Assembly (NCBI GenBank): GCA_036346275.1
Contig: CM070725.1
Span: 19,148,216 to 19,212,215, forward strand
Reading direction: 5' to 3'
DNA from: Otatea glauca
Taxonomy: Eukaryota; Streptophyta; Magnoliopsida; Poales; Poaceae
Length of the DNA stretch: 64,000 nt
Part shown: piece after piece, positions 44,905-57,629 of the stretch
How positions within the stretch are numbered: the stretch's first letter is position 1
How the letters are laid out: each line of letters begins with the position of its first letter
Position numbers and translations under genes: made by a program
Notes under the pieces: model-generated
Databases searched by the model: none
What the model was told of the DNA's origin: nothing
What the model saw: only the letters and a program-made list of their open reading frames with translations

Positions 44905-46695
44905 AATAGATCATTGCAAAATTCAACTTGTGATATTTTGATATTGTATATTATAGGAGAGAATATACTCACTATGTTTTCCAATACTTATCACATGTGA
45001 CTGAAACTTTTTTTCTCCAAATACTCTCATAGCAAAATAGTAAACGTAGCATAGCATAATATTTTTTATTTATATCATCATCTCTTAATTTATTATTGTA
45101 AAATGATTATTATTGTAAAATACTTATCTCCTTCTATTAATACTTCTTTTAGTGCACATCACATTGCTTATACTAGTATAGCCCAGTGAACAGCTATTCT
45201 ATACCTATCCTAATCTCTTTGTTTCGTGAACGTCAACCAAATAAAGAGCAAGAATGTTTTATTTTTATTTTTTGAAAATTTTAAGCATATTCTATATTTT
45301 GTTAGTGGCGGTAAAAAACCTGTCATCGACTTTTGTTACATAATAGTTAATTTATGTATATGTACACGCAAATTGAATTCCTTACCTTATTTTTTTTCTA
45401 AAATTAGCATATTTCTAGAATTTTAATTATGAATAAAACAAAATTTTATATTTTTCACTTAGTATGGAATGAAAAAATCCCTAATTTTCATTTAGTTTTA
45501 TTCTTATGCTATTTTTGTTGTTATTTTTACATTATTTTGAATTTTAGATTTCGATTTAGAATCCGTACGAAAACCAAATGGTTAATTTCATTTTTTTTAT
45601 TATTATGAATTTATGCTATTTTCATTGTTATTTTTTATTTAATTCATTTTGTTTATTATTATGAATTTATGCTATTTTCATTGTTATTTTTTATTTAATT
45701 CCGCATATCATTTTTAGGTTAGAATTCACATAAAAATCAACTTGCTAATTTTTTATCTAATTTTTTTTTCAAATTTAAGCTATGTATAGGTTTTAATTTT
45801 TAGTTTATATGAGAGTTAAATGGCTCATTTCCTTTTCTTTTTCTTATTCTGAATTTTAGTTATTTTTTATTGTACTTTTTTTGGACTCTTTCTTCTAATC
45901 TAAAAAGTTGATTTCATTGTTATTTTTTATTTAGTTTTGAATATTAGTTTTAGGTTAGAATTGATATACAAATCCTATTGCTAATTTTTATTTCAATTTT
46001 TTTATATGTATGGGCTTTAATTTTGAGTTCGTTTGAAAATCAAATGGCTAATTTCATTTTATCCTTTATTTTGAATTTCTGTTATTTTTTGTTGTACTTG
46101 GTATGGACTCTTTCTTTTAATCTTAGTTGTTATAACTCGGATCCACCAGATAGACAATTAGATATTTTTTTAATAATAACATCCAATGGCTACTATAGCT
46201 CAACTTAGTTAGGGTCCACCAGATCAAACACTAGATATTTTGCTTTTTTGTGAGAAAAATATATCAATGCATAACTCAATTTGTGATATTTTGACATTGT
46301 ATATTATAGGAGACGATATACTCACTTCGTTTCCCAATACTCATCACATGTCATCGAAACTTTTCCCCAAATACTTGCGTAGCAAAATAGTAAACACAGC
46401 AGAACATAATATTTTCTATTTATATCTTCTCTTAATTTCATTATTCTAAAATGCTTGTCTCTTTCTATCTAGACTTCTTTTGATACACATCACATTACTT
46501 ATACCGGTATAACCGAGTGAACAGCTATCGATGTATCATTCTCTTATTCTCTTCATTCTGTGGAGGTCCACCAAATAAAGAGTCAAAATATTTTTTTAAG
46601 AATTTTTAGCATATTTTATATTTTATTAGTAGCTATAAAAAACCTGTCATCGACTTTTATTACATAATAGTTAATAATATAAATATATATACATG
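44905..46695. repeat. AT-rich direct duplication of about 0.45 kb
   Basis: About 44905-45375 and about 46250-46695 share long stretches: TTGTGATATTTTG, GTATATTATAGGAGA, CAAAATAGTAAAC and ACCTGTCATCGACTTTT. The DNA between them (45375-46240) resembles 54110-54760, so this is a multi-part repeat family. No protein was recognised. Confidence 0.7.
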
Positions 46696-46704
46696 CTATT
46701 CTAT

Positions 46705-46770
46705 AGCTGCGTGTAGTCTACGCGCCAGCCACTGACCGAGCCCTATACTCAGCGCACCGAATTCAACTAG
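46705..46770 (+). other. possible second Helitron-like end
   Basis: A hairpin GCGTGTAG/CTACGCGC at 46709-46724 and a CTAG at 46767-46770 followed by T. The distance from hairpin to CTAG (about 40 bp) is longer than usual, so this is doubtful. Confidence 0.25.
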
Positions 46771-47540
46771 TAATGCTTTTCAGCAGTAAATTGATGTTCA
46801 TTTGGTAGTAAAATTTGATTTATGCGACGTTTATTAGCGAGGCTTATAACATATTGTTCCTTTCATCGTCAGTAATCTACTAGTGAAATTTGCTCATCAA
46901 TCGAAGCTACGAATAAAAAGTTATGGCTAAAAGAAAGAAAAACATATTCATGTACAAACTAGTAAATGCATATATTAGTTAGTTGGCCACGTTCTGATTT
47001 CAGTAGTAATGTGTTTCAGTAGTAAATTGATGTTCATTTGGAAGTAAAATTTGATTTATGCGAAGTTTATTAGCCACTGACCGAGCCTTGTACATGAGTT
47101 ATTTCTAACGTAGTAAAAAATATAAGTTGCAGTAGTAATACTGTATGACAGACATAGTTAAATAGAAAATCAAAATCTAACAAACATAAGTTACGTTGAA
47201 CACAGTCAGATGTTAAATTTTTTCGAATATTACGGGATTCGTGACTTTTTTCGGTGGTCTTGCGGAAAGAATTCTTGTTAATATACACATCAACTTTTTT
47301 ACTAGGAAATATGATACAGATTACTGCCGAACATGTAATGTATTTCTCGATTTATTACTACTAAACTTGTAATAGCGATTAAAAGGTAACCAGCGATGCG
47401 TTAATTGTTACGTGTTTTCGTCTATGTATGGTGGGACGTGATAGTTTTGGGCCGTACATTCCCGACCGGTTCATTGAACGTTTCGGCCAGCGCGTGGAAA
47501 ACGCAAATTAGCGCTTATATATATATATATATATATATAT
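46771..47540. other. AT-rich region ending in a (TA)n run
   Basis: 46785-46840 and 47010-47065 share GTAAATTGATGTTCATTTGG and following bases, a short direct repeat. 47516-47540 is a pure (TA)n tract into which the gypsy element at 47541 inserted. Confidence 0.6.
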
Positions 47541-48829
47541 TGTTGGGACCGGATTTTCAAATCCGAACCCTCTATGTATAACCTGTGCTAGTCCAAAAAA
47601 ACTAGCACACATAGTGGACTACAGTGATGACAACACATCTATATCACGAATCAAATAATAGTAATTAAGCAAAAAGGTATTAGCCTTATGGCCAACTTTT
47701 ACAAATAAGTAGCCTCATGGCTTGAGTTCAAATAAGTAACAGCAAAAACGAATAACAGCAGCAGAATAAGCCCATCCATCTGCCCAACAGGCAAGCGACT
47801 GGGGTACGCGTCCTAATAATTAGGATCGCCTTCATCGTAACCACAAGCAAAGAACTCATAGTCATCTTCAACTTCTGCACACTCCTCTGTGGAAAGTTGG
47901 GATGTTGCAAGGGTGAGCACAAAATGTACTCCGCAAGTCTTGGAAACATAATGCATGATAGCTATATGCAAGACCAAACAATTGAAGGCATAATATGGCT
48001 CTTTTAGCACAAAGCAATGTTTAAATTTAAATACAACTAGTAATATCACAAAGTATCATTTGACCAAAATGAAATTGAATAATAATTGGATTTGACATGA
48101 CAACTAGACAGGTTCCAACTACTTGATTGGCTTCAACCACCAAACCACAACCTGAGAGTTCCATCCACTAACGGATTCCCAAAAAATTATTTTTATTTAA
48201 AACAAAACCATAAAATCTAAAATATGCAAGTGTACCTCGCCTACCCTAGACCGTGGGCACGGCTAGTTAAGTAGTTTTAACTCTGCAGAGTGTGCACAGC
48301 TTTACCCACAAGACATGATCGTCTCTTGTTGCTATGCAATTAACACACTTCCTTCGGTCTTTCGGCAGAGAGATCATGATAAGGCCTTTACAATGTACAA
48401 CCCCGCTATTAACCTCATCCGATTATGTTTCACCGCTGAAGGGTTCCATCCACCCAGTTAGAAGCCCCCTCTTGCGTCGTGTGGGGATGCACCGGGTTGG
48501 GACAGGAACAATCGGGTCGGGCGGCGGCGCAACAGAAGTGGGCCACAGAAGGAATTCGACAAAAGCGAATTAGGGAAATTAAATTGATTTTTTTTAGAAA
48601 ATTCCAGAAAAAGAATAAATGGAGAAATAAATAGCAAGAAAATTGGGAAATATCCCAGAAAATTCTCAAAAATACTTTTAAGTATTTGGAACCCAAATAA
48701 ATTAATTTGAATCTATTTAAACTTGTAAAATTTGATTCAATTAATTTGAGCTTCACTAAAAGGAATTTTTAAATTCATCAAAAAAATTATAAAAAGAGGA
48801 AATTTAAGTTGGCTCAAAAATGGAAAGAA
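47541..48829 (-). repeat. 3' LTR of the deleted gypsy element, internally shortened
   Basis: It matches 50799-53681 in two blocks. About 1.7 kb present in the other LTR (about 51626-53332) is missing at 48483-48489; both deletion edges carry GGGG, suggesting a microhomology event. Its minus-strand start is less well kept (TTCCATTTTTGAGCC just after the polypurine run AGGGGGGAGG). Confidence 0.8.
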
Positions 48830-48875
48830 AAAACCTCCCCCCTAAAAGAAATCTCGACCCCGAGATTTGGACGGA

Positions 48876-50821
48876 CTAGGGAAAAAGGTTCGGGTACTCC
48901 ACTCTTAGGTCTTCTTCATGCTCCCAGGTTGACTCTCTTTCTGAATGGTTGCTCCATTGAACCTTGCAATACTTGATTGTATTATTCCTTGTTGTACGCT
49001 CTATCTTATCCAGGATTCTGATCGAATACTCTGGGTAGGTGAGGTCCTCCCATGGCTCAATGTTCTCAAACTGCAGCTGTTCTTCTGGTACCCTGAGGCA
49101 CTTTTTCAGCTGTGACACATGGAACACGCTGTGCACATCTGACAACTGCGGTGGCAACTCCAACAAGTAAGCCACTTCTCCACTCCTGGTTAGGATTAGG
49201 AATAGTCCAATGAACTCGGAACCGATGCATCCCTTTGAGTTGTGAGACTTTCAGGTACACGTGGTCACCAGGAGCAAAGGTTAACTCTCTCCAATGATTG
49301 TCAGCGTAGCTCTTCTGCCTGAACTGTGTTGTTCTCAATCTTTCTTGGATCATTTTTACTTGTTCTTCGGCCTTTTGCAAAATATCAGGACCAAAGACTT
49401 GGCGATCTCCTGTTTCATTCCAATAGAGAGGTGTCCTACACTTTCTTCTGTACAAGGCTTCAAATGGTGACATCTGCAAGCTTGCTTGATAACTATTGTT
49501 ATATGAGAATTTTGTATAGGGTAAACTTTGATCCCAACTTATCGTATTGGACAACGCACAAGATCTTAACATATCTTCAAGGATCTGATTTACTCACTCG
49601 ATCTGTCCATCAGTCTGAGGGTGATAGGTTGTGCTAAAGTTCAGGTTGGTACCCAATGCTTCTTGCATCTTTTGCCAGAATCTTGAAATGAATTGAGTGC
49701 CTCAATCTGAAACAATCCTCTTTGGAACACCATGCAAACACACGATCCTTGACATATACAGCTCTACAAGTTTATCTCCCTAGTAAGTTGTTCTCACAAG
49801 AATGAAATGTGCAACTTTTGTCAATCGATCCACTACTACCTATATTGAGTCATGACCTGATCTGGTTCTCGAAAGTCCTGTAATGAAATCCATTCCAATT
49901 TCTTCTCACTTCCATTCAGCTACCTTTAACGGTTGTAGCGATCCAGCAGGTCGTTGATGTTCAGTTTTAACTCACTGGCATATATCACACACAGCTATAT
50001 ATTTTGCAATTTCTTTTCTCATCCTTGGCCACCAATATATACCACAAAGATCCTAATACATCTTGGTATCGCCTGGATGTATTGAGCATGCTGACTCATG
50101 CGTGTCCTTTAATATCAACAGCTTGATTTCCTTTTGATTTAGCACATAGATACTTTTTCCAAGCCAAACTATTCCTTCTTCAACCTCTGAAAATCCTTGG
50201 GCTTTACCTTCCTTTATTCTGTCCTTGATCTTAGTAGCTTCTTTACCTGACTTTTGCATCTTTTTGATCAGATCCTCTAAGGTTGGTTGAATCTCCAAAG
50301 CAGTTACAGAACCTTCCTCCACTAATTCCAAATTCAAACACTGAAACTCCTCGTGAAGAGCAGGTTGTCCTTCTTGAATCATCAAATTGTTGCAGTAACT
50401 CTTCCGGCTTAACGCATCAGCAACTACATTAGCCTTGCTAGGATGGTAATGTATTCCCACATCTAAATCCTTGATTAACTCTAACCATCTCCTTTGTCTT
50501 AGGTTGAGGTTTGCTTGAGTGCAAACTCTTGTGATCTGTGAAGATCTCACAATGATTCCCGATGAGATAATGCTTCCACAACTTTAGTGCATGCACAACT
50601 ACAACCATTTTCAAGTCATGGGTTGGATAGTTTTCCTCATGGGGTCGCAATTGCCGAGAGGCGTATGCAACTACTTTGCCTTTTTGCATCAAGATACATC
50701 CAAGTCCCTGTCTTGAAGCATCACAGAAAATCTCAAAGTTTTTTCGAATATCTGGTAAAATGAGCACTAGAGCTGTTGTCATCCTTTTCTTTAATTCCTT
50801 ATGGCCAACTATTACAAACAA
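48876..50821 (-). pseudogene. gypsy pol remnant: RT end, RNase H, integrase, chromodomain
   Basis: On the minus strand: 50821-50438 gives LKKRMTTALVLILPD and FEIFCDASRQGLGCILMQ (RT end and RNase H start); 50550-50053 gives KDLDVGIHYHPSKANVVADA and ESACSIHPGDTKMY (RNase H end, integrase zinc finger); 49572-49066 gives the integrase C-terminal part (PFEALYRRKCRTPLYWNE, then PGDHVYLKVS); 49175-48876 gives RILDKIERTTRN and VQWSNHSERESTWEHEEDLR, a chromodomain-like end of Tekay/Del type. Frameshifts separate the pieces; the integrase core (about 49570-50050) is in mixed frames. The chromodomain would direct insertion to heterochromatin. Confidence 0.88.
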
Positions 50822-53681
50822 GCAGCATCATGGCTTGAGTTCAAATAAGTAACACGAGGCTTGAGTTCAAATAAGAAACAGTAGAAACGAAATAACAGCA
50901 GCAGGATAAGCCCATCCATCTACCCAAAAAGCAATCGACTGGGGTACGCGTCCTAGTAATCCAGATCGCCTTCGTCGTAACCACAAGCAAAGAACTCATA
51001 GTCACCTTTAGCTTCTGCACACTCCTTTGTGGAAAGTTGGGATGTTACAAGGGTGAGCACAAAATGTACTCCGCAAGTCTTTGGAAACATAATGCATGAT
51101 AACTACATGCAAGGCCAAAAAATTGAAGGCATAATATGGCTCTTTTAGCATAAAGCAATGTTTAACTTTAGATACAACTAGTAATTTCACAAATCATCAT
51201 TTGACTAAAATGTAATTGAATAATAATTGGATTTGATATGACAACTAGACAGGTTCCAACCACCTGATTGGATCCAACCGCCAAACCACAACCCGAGAGT
51301 TCCATCCACTCACAGATCCCCAAACCATCATTTTTATTTAAATCAAAACCATAAATCTACAATGTGCAAGCGTACATCGCCTGCCCTTGACTGTAGGCAT
51401 GACTACTTAAGTAGTTTTAACTCTGTAGAGTGTGTACAGCTTTACCCAAAAGACTAGATCGTCTCTTGTTGCCATGCAATTAACACGATTCATTCGGTGT
51501 GTCGGCAGAGAGATCATGATAAGACCTTTACAATGTACAACCCCGCTATTAACCTCATCATCTAAGGTTTCACCGCTGAAGGGTTCCATCCACACAGTTA
51601 GAAGCCCCCTCTGCGTCGTGTGGGGAAAACCTATCTCCATCCGACACCCATATTCCATCGACTGGCGAAGCCAATAACAAGATGCACAAATTAATTAGCC
51701 AGGTTGTACCCATATAGACTTTTGGTTGTATGGTAGTGCTTGGTCCATGGTAACACACGCTTCGGTCCTTAATTGACTAGAGCGAAACAAACACTTTCAA
51801 GGTCTCGTGCTTCCTGCACCTGCCAAACATACATCTGTCCTAGTCTAAACCATTTCTTCACTTTATTTCAACTAAATAACAGCAGTAATACCAATTGCCG
51901 CAACTTTACAAATGAGTTTAAACAATGTTTGAAATGATTTCCATAATGGCATAGCATAATACCGAAACATTTAAGCACGACTAAGCAATTCTACCGTCCC
52001 ATGCTACTCTAGTGGTTATCACCAAATAAAATAGCTAGTATCATCTAGGGTAACAAAGGTTCGACATGATAAATGCCAAAGAGGGTATAACAAATTCTGG
52101 AATTTAGCTAGAACTTAAAACTATATTTAAAGTACATTGCATAAAAGTAAGCATACATAATTTAAAACAACATAAGCATTTTATGAATTTAGGATCAACG
52201 TGTTCAAGGAAGACTTGCCTTCGCTGCCTCCTGTTGGTTCTACCTCTGTCTGTGATTTGGTTGAGCTTCGACGCTATCGTCTACACGCGAAATAAGAACA
52301 AATAAATAAAATAAAAAAAAAATGAAAAAAAATGAAAAATTGAAAATAATGGTACTGGAAGGTAGATCTTGAATTTGGATGAATTTAGAAATTTTAATCA
52401 CTGGAATCAAATCTCAAACGAAGGAGAATGGGCTCTCGAAAGTGGCTCGGGTCCAAAATCACAGAAAAAGGAAAAAAAGGAGAAAGGGTGAATAGTGTTT
52501 GCCACATGGCACCCTTTGATTGGCTAGGACTTTCGGGATTTCTAGAAAAATAAGAAAAATGGTTTGGAAATTCACCGACACGGCTCACAGTGGACTGAGA
52601 GCATCGAGGGGTTTGGGGATATGACGTGACGAGCCACACTGACGTGGATGCCACACGGCGGGTTAGGGCGGACGTGGCGATGACACGATTGCTACGCGGC
52701 TGCTAACGAGGCTACTAGCGCGACGCTGGCGCGACGCGGGTTACGCGACCGACGCATCGGCCCGCGAGTGAGATGGCGCCGATGTGGAGTTGAGCTGGTT
52801 GGCACGTGGCGCCACGTGCACACATCAGTGACGGCGGCACAGGGATAGAGCGGCTCGGTTGCGTTGTGGGCTCATCAGAGCTGAGGAAGAAGGTGATGGT
52901 CGAGGCAAAACTACGACAGAATGGGGTCGAGGCTTAGGGCAAAAGAGAGGGCGTCGCGTGGAGACTGGCGGAACCAATGGAAACGGCGGAGGCTCACCCA
53001 CGGCGAGGAAGACCAATGGGCACGGCAGCGCAAGACAATGACTTGGGTTGGTGATTTCGAGTGATGTCTCGAGCGATGCAACACGAAAGAAGCAGAGGGG
53101 AAGGCGGCGCGCTTTATTGGCGCAGACACCGAGGGAGTTCGGCACGGATACGCACGGGCAGGAGCGAAATCGGCGAAGGCGGTTGCGGGGAGCTCGGCGT
53201 TAGCGTGATCCAATAGGAGATGATTGCGCCAACCGCTAACAGGTGAGGCTCAGCAGGTGGGGCCCAACAGTGGGCGGCTCAGATGCGCAGGTAGGCCAGC
53301 CGCGAAGGAAGATGGGCCAGTGCTACGCGGGGATGGACCGGGCCAGGAGAGGAAAAATCGGGTAGGGCGGCGGCGCAACAGGAGTGGGCCACGGAAGGAA
53401 TTCGGCTCGAGCGAATTAGGGAAATTAAATTGAATTTTCTTTTTAGAATATTCCAGAAAAAGAATAAATGGATAAATAAATAGCAAACAACTTGGGAAAA
53501 ATCCCAAAAAATTCTCAAAAATACTTTTAAGCATTTAGAACCCAAATAAATTAATTTGAATCTATTTCAACTTATATAATTTGATTTAATTAATTTTAGC
53601 TGCATTAAAGGAATTTTTCTATTCACAAAAAAATTTAGAAAAGGTGGAAATTTTTAGTTGGCTCAAAAATGGAATGTTACA
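50799..53681 (-). repeat. 5' LTR of the deleted gypsy element, 3' end truncated
   Basis: About 2.9 kb, ending TTGGCTCAAAAATGGAATGT-TACA on the plus strand, i.e. TGTAACATTCC as LTR start on the minus strand. 52620-53430 is GC-rich with open frames on both strands and no recognised protein. Similarity to the other LTR stops at CTTATGGCCAAC (50799), where pol begins. Confidence 0.8.
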
Positions 53682-53701
53682 TATATATATATATATATAT
53701 A

Positions 53702-54079
53702 GGAAGCCTTTTCCGTACTCTTGGGAGCACATACTCCCACATTCAATATACCACTTAAATGAACGTGTTATAATGCTTTATCACTTTAGTTATACTCCAA
53801 AAAAAATTCTAAGATACTCCAATGGGACATGGTTGGAAAAAAAATTCATCGCAGCCCTTCATTTTTTGCTATATACCCTTTTCCATATGTAAAAGAATAT
53901 ATACACAAATTATGCTATAAAGGGAGGATTTTGATGAATTTTTTGTGGAACTCACTTTGCAGTATTTTATAGTTAGTATTATAGTATACTCAAAAGGATA
54001 AAGAGGTATAACAACATCATTCAAGCGGTATATTGGAGGTGAGAGTACGTACTCACAGGAGTATAGAACCATTTTCATA
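53702..54079. mobile_element. MITE flanked by (TA)n on both sides (Micron-like)
   Basis: Inverted arms of about 80 bp: AGGAAGCCTTTTCCGTACTC...CAATATACCACTTAAATGA at the left and the reverse complement at about 53995-54078. Both ends lie against (TA)n tracts (53682-53701 and 54080-54091). Insertion into TA microsatellites and a size near 380 bp recall the rice Micron family. No coding capacity. Confidence 0.65.
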
Positions 54080-54091
54080 TATATATATATG

Positions 54092-54834
54092 TGTGTGTGT
54101 GTGCGCACGTCAAACTCCTTAACTTATTTATTTCTGAAATTAGCATATTTATTGAATTCTTAATTTTGAATGAAACAAAATTTTATATTTTCAACTAGTA
54201 TGGAATTAAAAAAATAATCCCTAATTTTCTTTTATTTTTATCCTTCTGTTATTTTTATTTTTATTTTATTTGGATATATTGGTTTTAGGTTAGAATTCAT
54301 ATACAAATCCAATTTATAATTTTTTATCTATTTTTCTTATTTTAGCTATGTACAAGTTTTAATTTGGAGTTCGTATGAAAGTTAAATCGCTCACTTCCTT
54401 TTATTTTCTGATTCCAAATTTTTGGTATTTTTTATTGTATTTTGTATGGACTCCTTCTTCTAATCTAAGCCGTTTATTTCATTGTTATTTTTTATTTAAT
54501 TTGAATATTAGTTTTAGATTAGAATTGATATTCAAATCCTAAAATCAAATGCCTACTTTTTATTCTTTATTATAATTTTTTTTATTTTTTGTTGTACTTG
54601 GTGTGGACACTTTCTTTTAATCCAAGCTATTATAACTCAAGTCCGCTAGATTGACGGTTGGATTTTTTTTAAAGAATAACATATAATTGCTACTATAGCT
54701 CAACTTAGTTAGGGTTCAACATATTAAGGGTTAGGTGTTTTGCTTTTTTGTGAGTATTTTTACCCTATTTCTCTTTTTTGTTAGCAACTCTTATGAGCTT
54801 TTAATATATAATAGATCTAATGCTTCCTTGTATA
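54092..54834. repeat. AT-rich sequence related to 45375-46240
   Basis: It starts with a (TG)n run, then shares TTAGCATATTT, AAAACAAAATTTTATATTTT, GTTTTAGGTTAGAATTCATA, GACTCCTTCTTCTAATCTAA and CTACTATAGCTCAACTTAGT with 45375-46240 in the same order. No gene was recognised. Confidence 0.7.
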
Positions 54835-54954
54835 TCTATAATCTCGGTGCGCCAGCATGGGAGGCCACCACATGTCGCTTTTCATTGTGGTTTCTACAGT
54901 ACCAAGCTACATAGCCTCATAAATTTATTACGCATCACATTTCACAAATGACTC

Positions 54955-55010
54955 TTAGCTTAGATGGCAGAGGGTTCTTGGTGCGTGCGTGAGGTCTCAA
55001 GTTCAAATCC
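54955..55010 (+). other. tRNA-like segment (A and B box)
   Basis: TTAGCTTAGATGG resembles an A box and GTCTCAAGTTCAAATCC a B box, at a tRNA-like distance. Stems are poor, so it is not a working tRNA. It may be a SINE or pseudo-tRNA head. The bases before it (TTATTACGCAT..CATTTCACAA) recur before the second copy at 57766. Confidence 0.5.
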
Positions 55011-55029
55011 TGTCAAAAGTGATGTTTCT

Positions 55030-55810
55030 TGGATTTTTTGCATCAACTTTGCTGATTTAATAGAGATACTAAATCATGATTTAAAATATTCAAACTTTTT
55101 GAGAAGGGTCCTCAGATCATGGCTAACCTACCATAAAAAAGTCCAGATCACAATCAAAATTGTGCAATTTTTAAAAATTCTGACAATGCTCCTAACGCAT
55201 TTAAAGCAACTTTACTGATTTAATTAATCTAATAAATTTTAAAATTATTTAAATTTTTTGAGAAGGATCCTGAGAGGATTCCTACACTACTGTAAAAATT
55301 TCAGATCATGATCAAACTTTTACGATTTTAAAAAAAAATTGACAATGCTACTAATGTATTTAAAGCAACTTCACTCATTTAATTGAGCTACTAAATTTGT
55401 AAATTTAAAAAAAATTGTGCGAAGGGTCCTGAGAGCATGCCTAATCTACCATAAAAAATTCAGATTATTATCAAACTTTTCCGATTTTTAGAAGTTCTGA
55501 CAATGATGCAAATGCATTTAAAGCAACTTCAAAGATTTAATTGAGCTACCAAATCATGTTGGAATTTTTTCAAACATTTTGAGAAGGATTCTTAGAGAAT
55601 GCCTAAGCTACATTAGGAATTCAGATCATGATCAAACTTGTATGATTTTTAAAAATTCTGAAAATGCTACTAATACGTTTAAATTTCGTTGTTTTTGGTT
55701 TGCCAAAGGCATCAGATTAATTTTATTTTTTAAACTTTTTGAGAAGGTTACGAAAGTATGCCTAAGCTACCATAATTTTCCTTTTTTATTTTTTAAAAAA
55801 GATTTCCTCT
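55030..55810 (+). repeat. ~160-bp degenerate tandem array
   Basis: The landmark CCTAACCTACCATAAAAAA and its variants fall at about 55122, 55281, 55440, 55602 and 55761, a steady 159-162 bp period. Each unit also has TTTGAGAAGGGTCCTGAGAG, TCAGATCATGATCAAAC and AAATTCTGACAATGCTACTA. Confidence 0.85.
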
Positions 55811-56020
55811 TTCTGTTAAATTTTTAAGACATTTTAAAAATAGTTTTTTTAAAAAACATCCTAAGACTTTTTAATGGAATATTTTTTCTAATATTTTTTT
55901 AAACAAATATTTTAAAAAATCCATATTAAAACAAATTCCTCTTTTTATTTGTTAAAAAGGATTTTCTCTCTCTGTTAAGATTAACAGACTATCCGCGGCA
56001 ACACGCTAGATTTTAACTAG

Positions 56021-56431
56021 TTTACAATATTACCTCTTATAGCGGGACAAAATCGCGAGGCAGACAGAGCGCCATGTCAACTGGCATTGCGAATAGACCC
56101 TCGCGTTAACCGTGATTACATACGGATCCCCATTGCCGAGGGCCGCTCATCTTTTATGTGCGTATCGATTCAGCCGTCTACGCGTCCCAGTATCAAGGTT
56201 TAAAATCTCGTTTTCGGTTGACATCTCGGGTAGGCGAAATCCAAAATTTCACCAAGATCTCGGAATTTTGGACAAATCCTGGATGAAAAAAATTCAAATC
56301 TGTTTTTTTTCATCTGAGATTTTGCCGAGAAATACCGAAATCTCGCAGAGATTACTCGAGATTTCGGTAAAATTGAACCGAGCAAAAAATGGTGCAAAAC
56401 ACATTGAAAATTTTTGAATTTTTTTGTGGAT
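56021..56431. other. spacer with ATTTCG/GAGATTT-rich repeat start
   Basis: 56195-56400 is dense in AATCTCG, GAGATTTCGG and CCGAAATCTCG words in both directions, a pattern shared with 57300-57440. It is probably the start of a non-coding transposon whose ends I cannot fix. Confidence 0.4.
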
Positions 56432-57200
56432 GGTCCTGACACATCACTAAAGTTCCCATAAAAATTTTAGATGATGAACAAGCTTGAGGAATGTTTAACA
56501 ATTCTGGCAGTGGTACTATCCTAATAAAAGGCTGACCGACAAATTTGAACCGAATGAAAATGAAATAAAAAACATTATAAAATTGTGAAAAAAACATTGT
56601 ATGGTCCTGATGCATTAATAACATTTTTGTAAAATTTTCAGATAATGATAAAGCTTTAGAAATTTTAAAAAATTCTAACAGTGCTATTGACCTAATAAAA
56701 GCTTTACCAACAAACTTCAACCAAATGAAAAATGGTTCATACCAGGTTAGAAAAATTTTAAATTTTTTTTGTATGGTCCTGATGCATCATAAATGTTTTT
56801 GTAAAATTTTCATACGATGATTAAGTTTAAGAATTTTCAAAAATTCTGACAGTGCTACATCCTAATAAAAGCCTAATGATCATACATAGATTTTCTTGAG
56901 CAACCAAAAAAGGTTTATAATTTTTTAAACTTTTAAAAAAGGGTGCTAAGGAAATTCTTAAGCTCTCATAAAAATTTTAGATTATGATCACACACCAACG
57001 AATTTATAAAATTCTTACAAGGGTACTATACCATTTATGTTCTTTCTATTTTTGATTATTTAAAGATAACAAATGAAGTTCAATTCTTTTGAAAAAAAAC
57101 TTATATAATCCTACACTGCTAAAGATAGTACAATAAATATTTCAGAGCATGATCAAACTTGTATAATTTTATAAAAACCTGACAATGTTTCTACCGAAAT
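56432..57200 (+). repeat. ~170-bp degenerate tandem array related to the Helitron arrays
   Basis: GGTCCTGATGCAT-like landmarks fall at about 56432, 56603, 56775 and 56941, with a further unit near 57115. Each unit holds AAAATTTTCAGATGATGA and AATTCTGACAGTGCTA, clearly related to the units at 55030-55810 and 57840-58330 but with a slightly longer period. Confidence 0.75.
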
Positions 57201-57629
57201 TATTAAACGTCCCAAAAATTCGATTTTTCAACTAATTTTCATAGAAGATTACTTTCTTAAGGGTGATTGGGCCAAATGCAGTAAAAAAAGTCAAATTTCG
57301 GTAAAAAAACCCCGAGATTTGACGAAATCTCGCCGGTATTTTTGAAATTACTATAGCAATTTAATTTTTTTTTCAATTTTTTTATCCGATCAGGATTTTA
57401 AATCTCGTTATCAGCATAGATTTCCGAAATATCGCCGGTTTTTTTGTTTCCCTGCCCGGTACCAGACTTTTGTAGTAGTTAGAGCTCCAAGGAATGGCAC
57501 TTCCATGTTTATTTTGTGTTGCGTGACCCATTGGCGTATGACACCTGGTTCGAATTGTTTGGTCCATCCGATGAGAATGTGATTGTTTGGCGGCCGTTGA
57601 ATTGCCTTTGAGTTCGTTGTGCACTAACC

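Larger units (their letters stand above)
47541..53681 (-). mobile_element. deleted chromodomain Ty3/gypsy element (reversed) in a (TA)n tract
   Basis: Plus-strand start TGTTGGGACC and end GAATGTTACA give TG...CA ends; both flanks are (TA)n, so the target duplication is TATAT or similar. On the minus strand: 5' LTR (53681 to about 50799) that loses its last ~146 bp, then directly pol from the RT end through integrase and chromodomain, then a polypurine tract and 3' LTR (about 48829-47541). Primer site, gag, protease and most of RT are gone, apparently by one deletion ending near 50799. Confidence 0.85.
54835..56020 (+). mobile_element. Helitron-like element with tRNA-like head and ~160-bp tandem array
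   Basis: It starts TCTATAATCTCGG after an A and ends CGCTAGATTTTAACTAG before a T. The 3' end matches the short element ending at 44607. Inside are a tRNA-like segment (54955-55010) and then five units of about 160 bp. No Rep/helicase, so non-autonomous. Confidence 0.6.

Noticed and set aside
52825..53545. Frames of 60-106 codons on both strands
   Set aside because: They are within the GC-rich part of a gypsy LTR, overlap one another on both strands and match no family.
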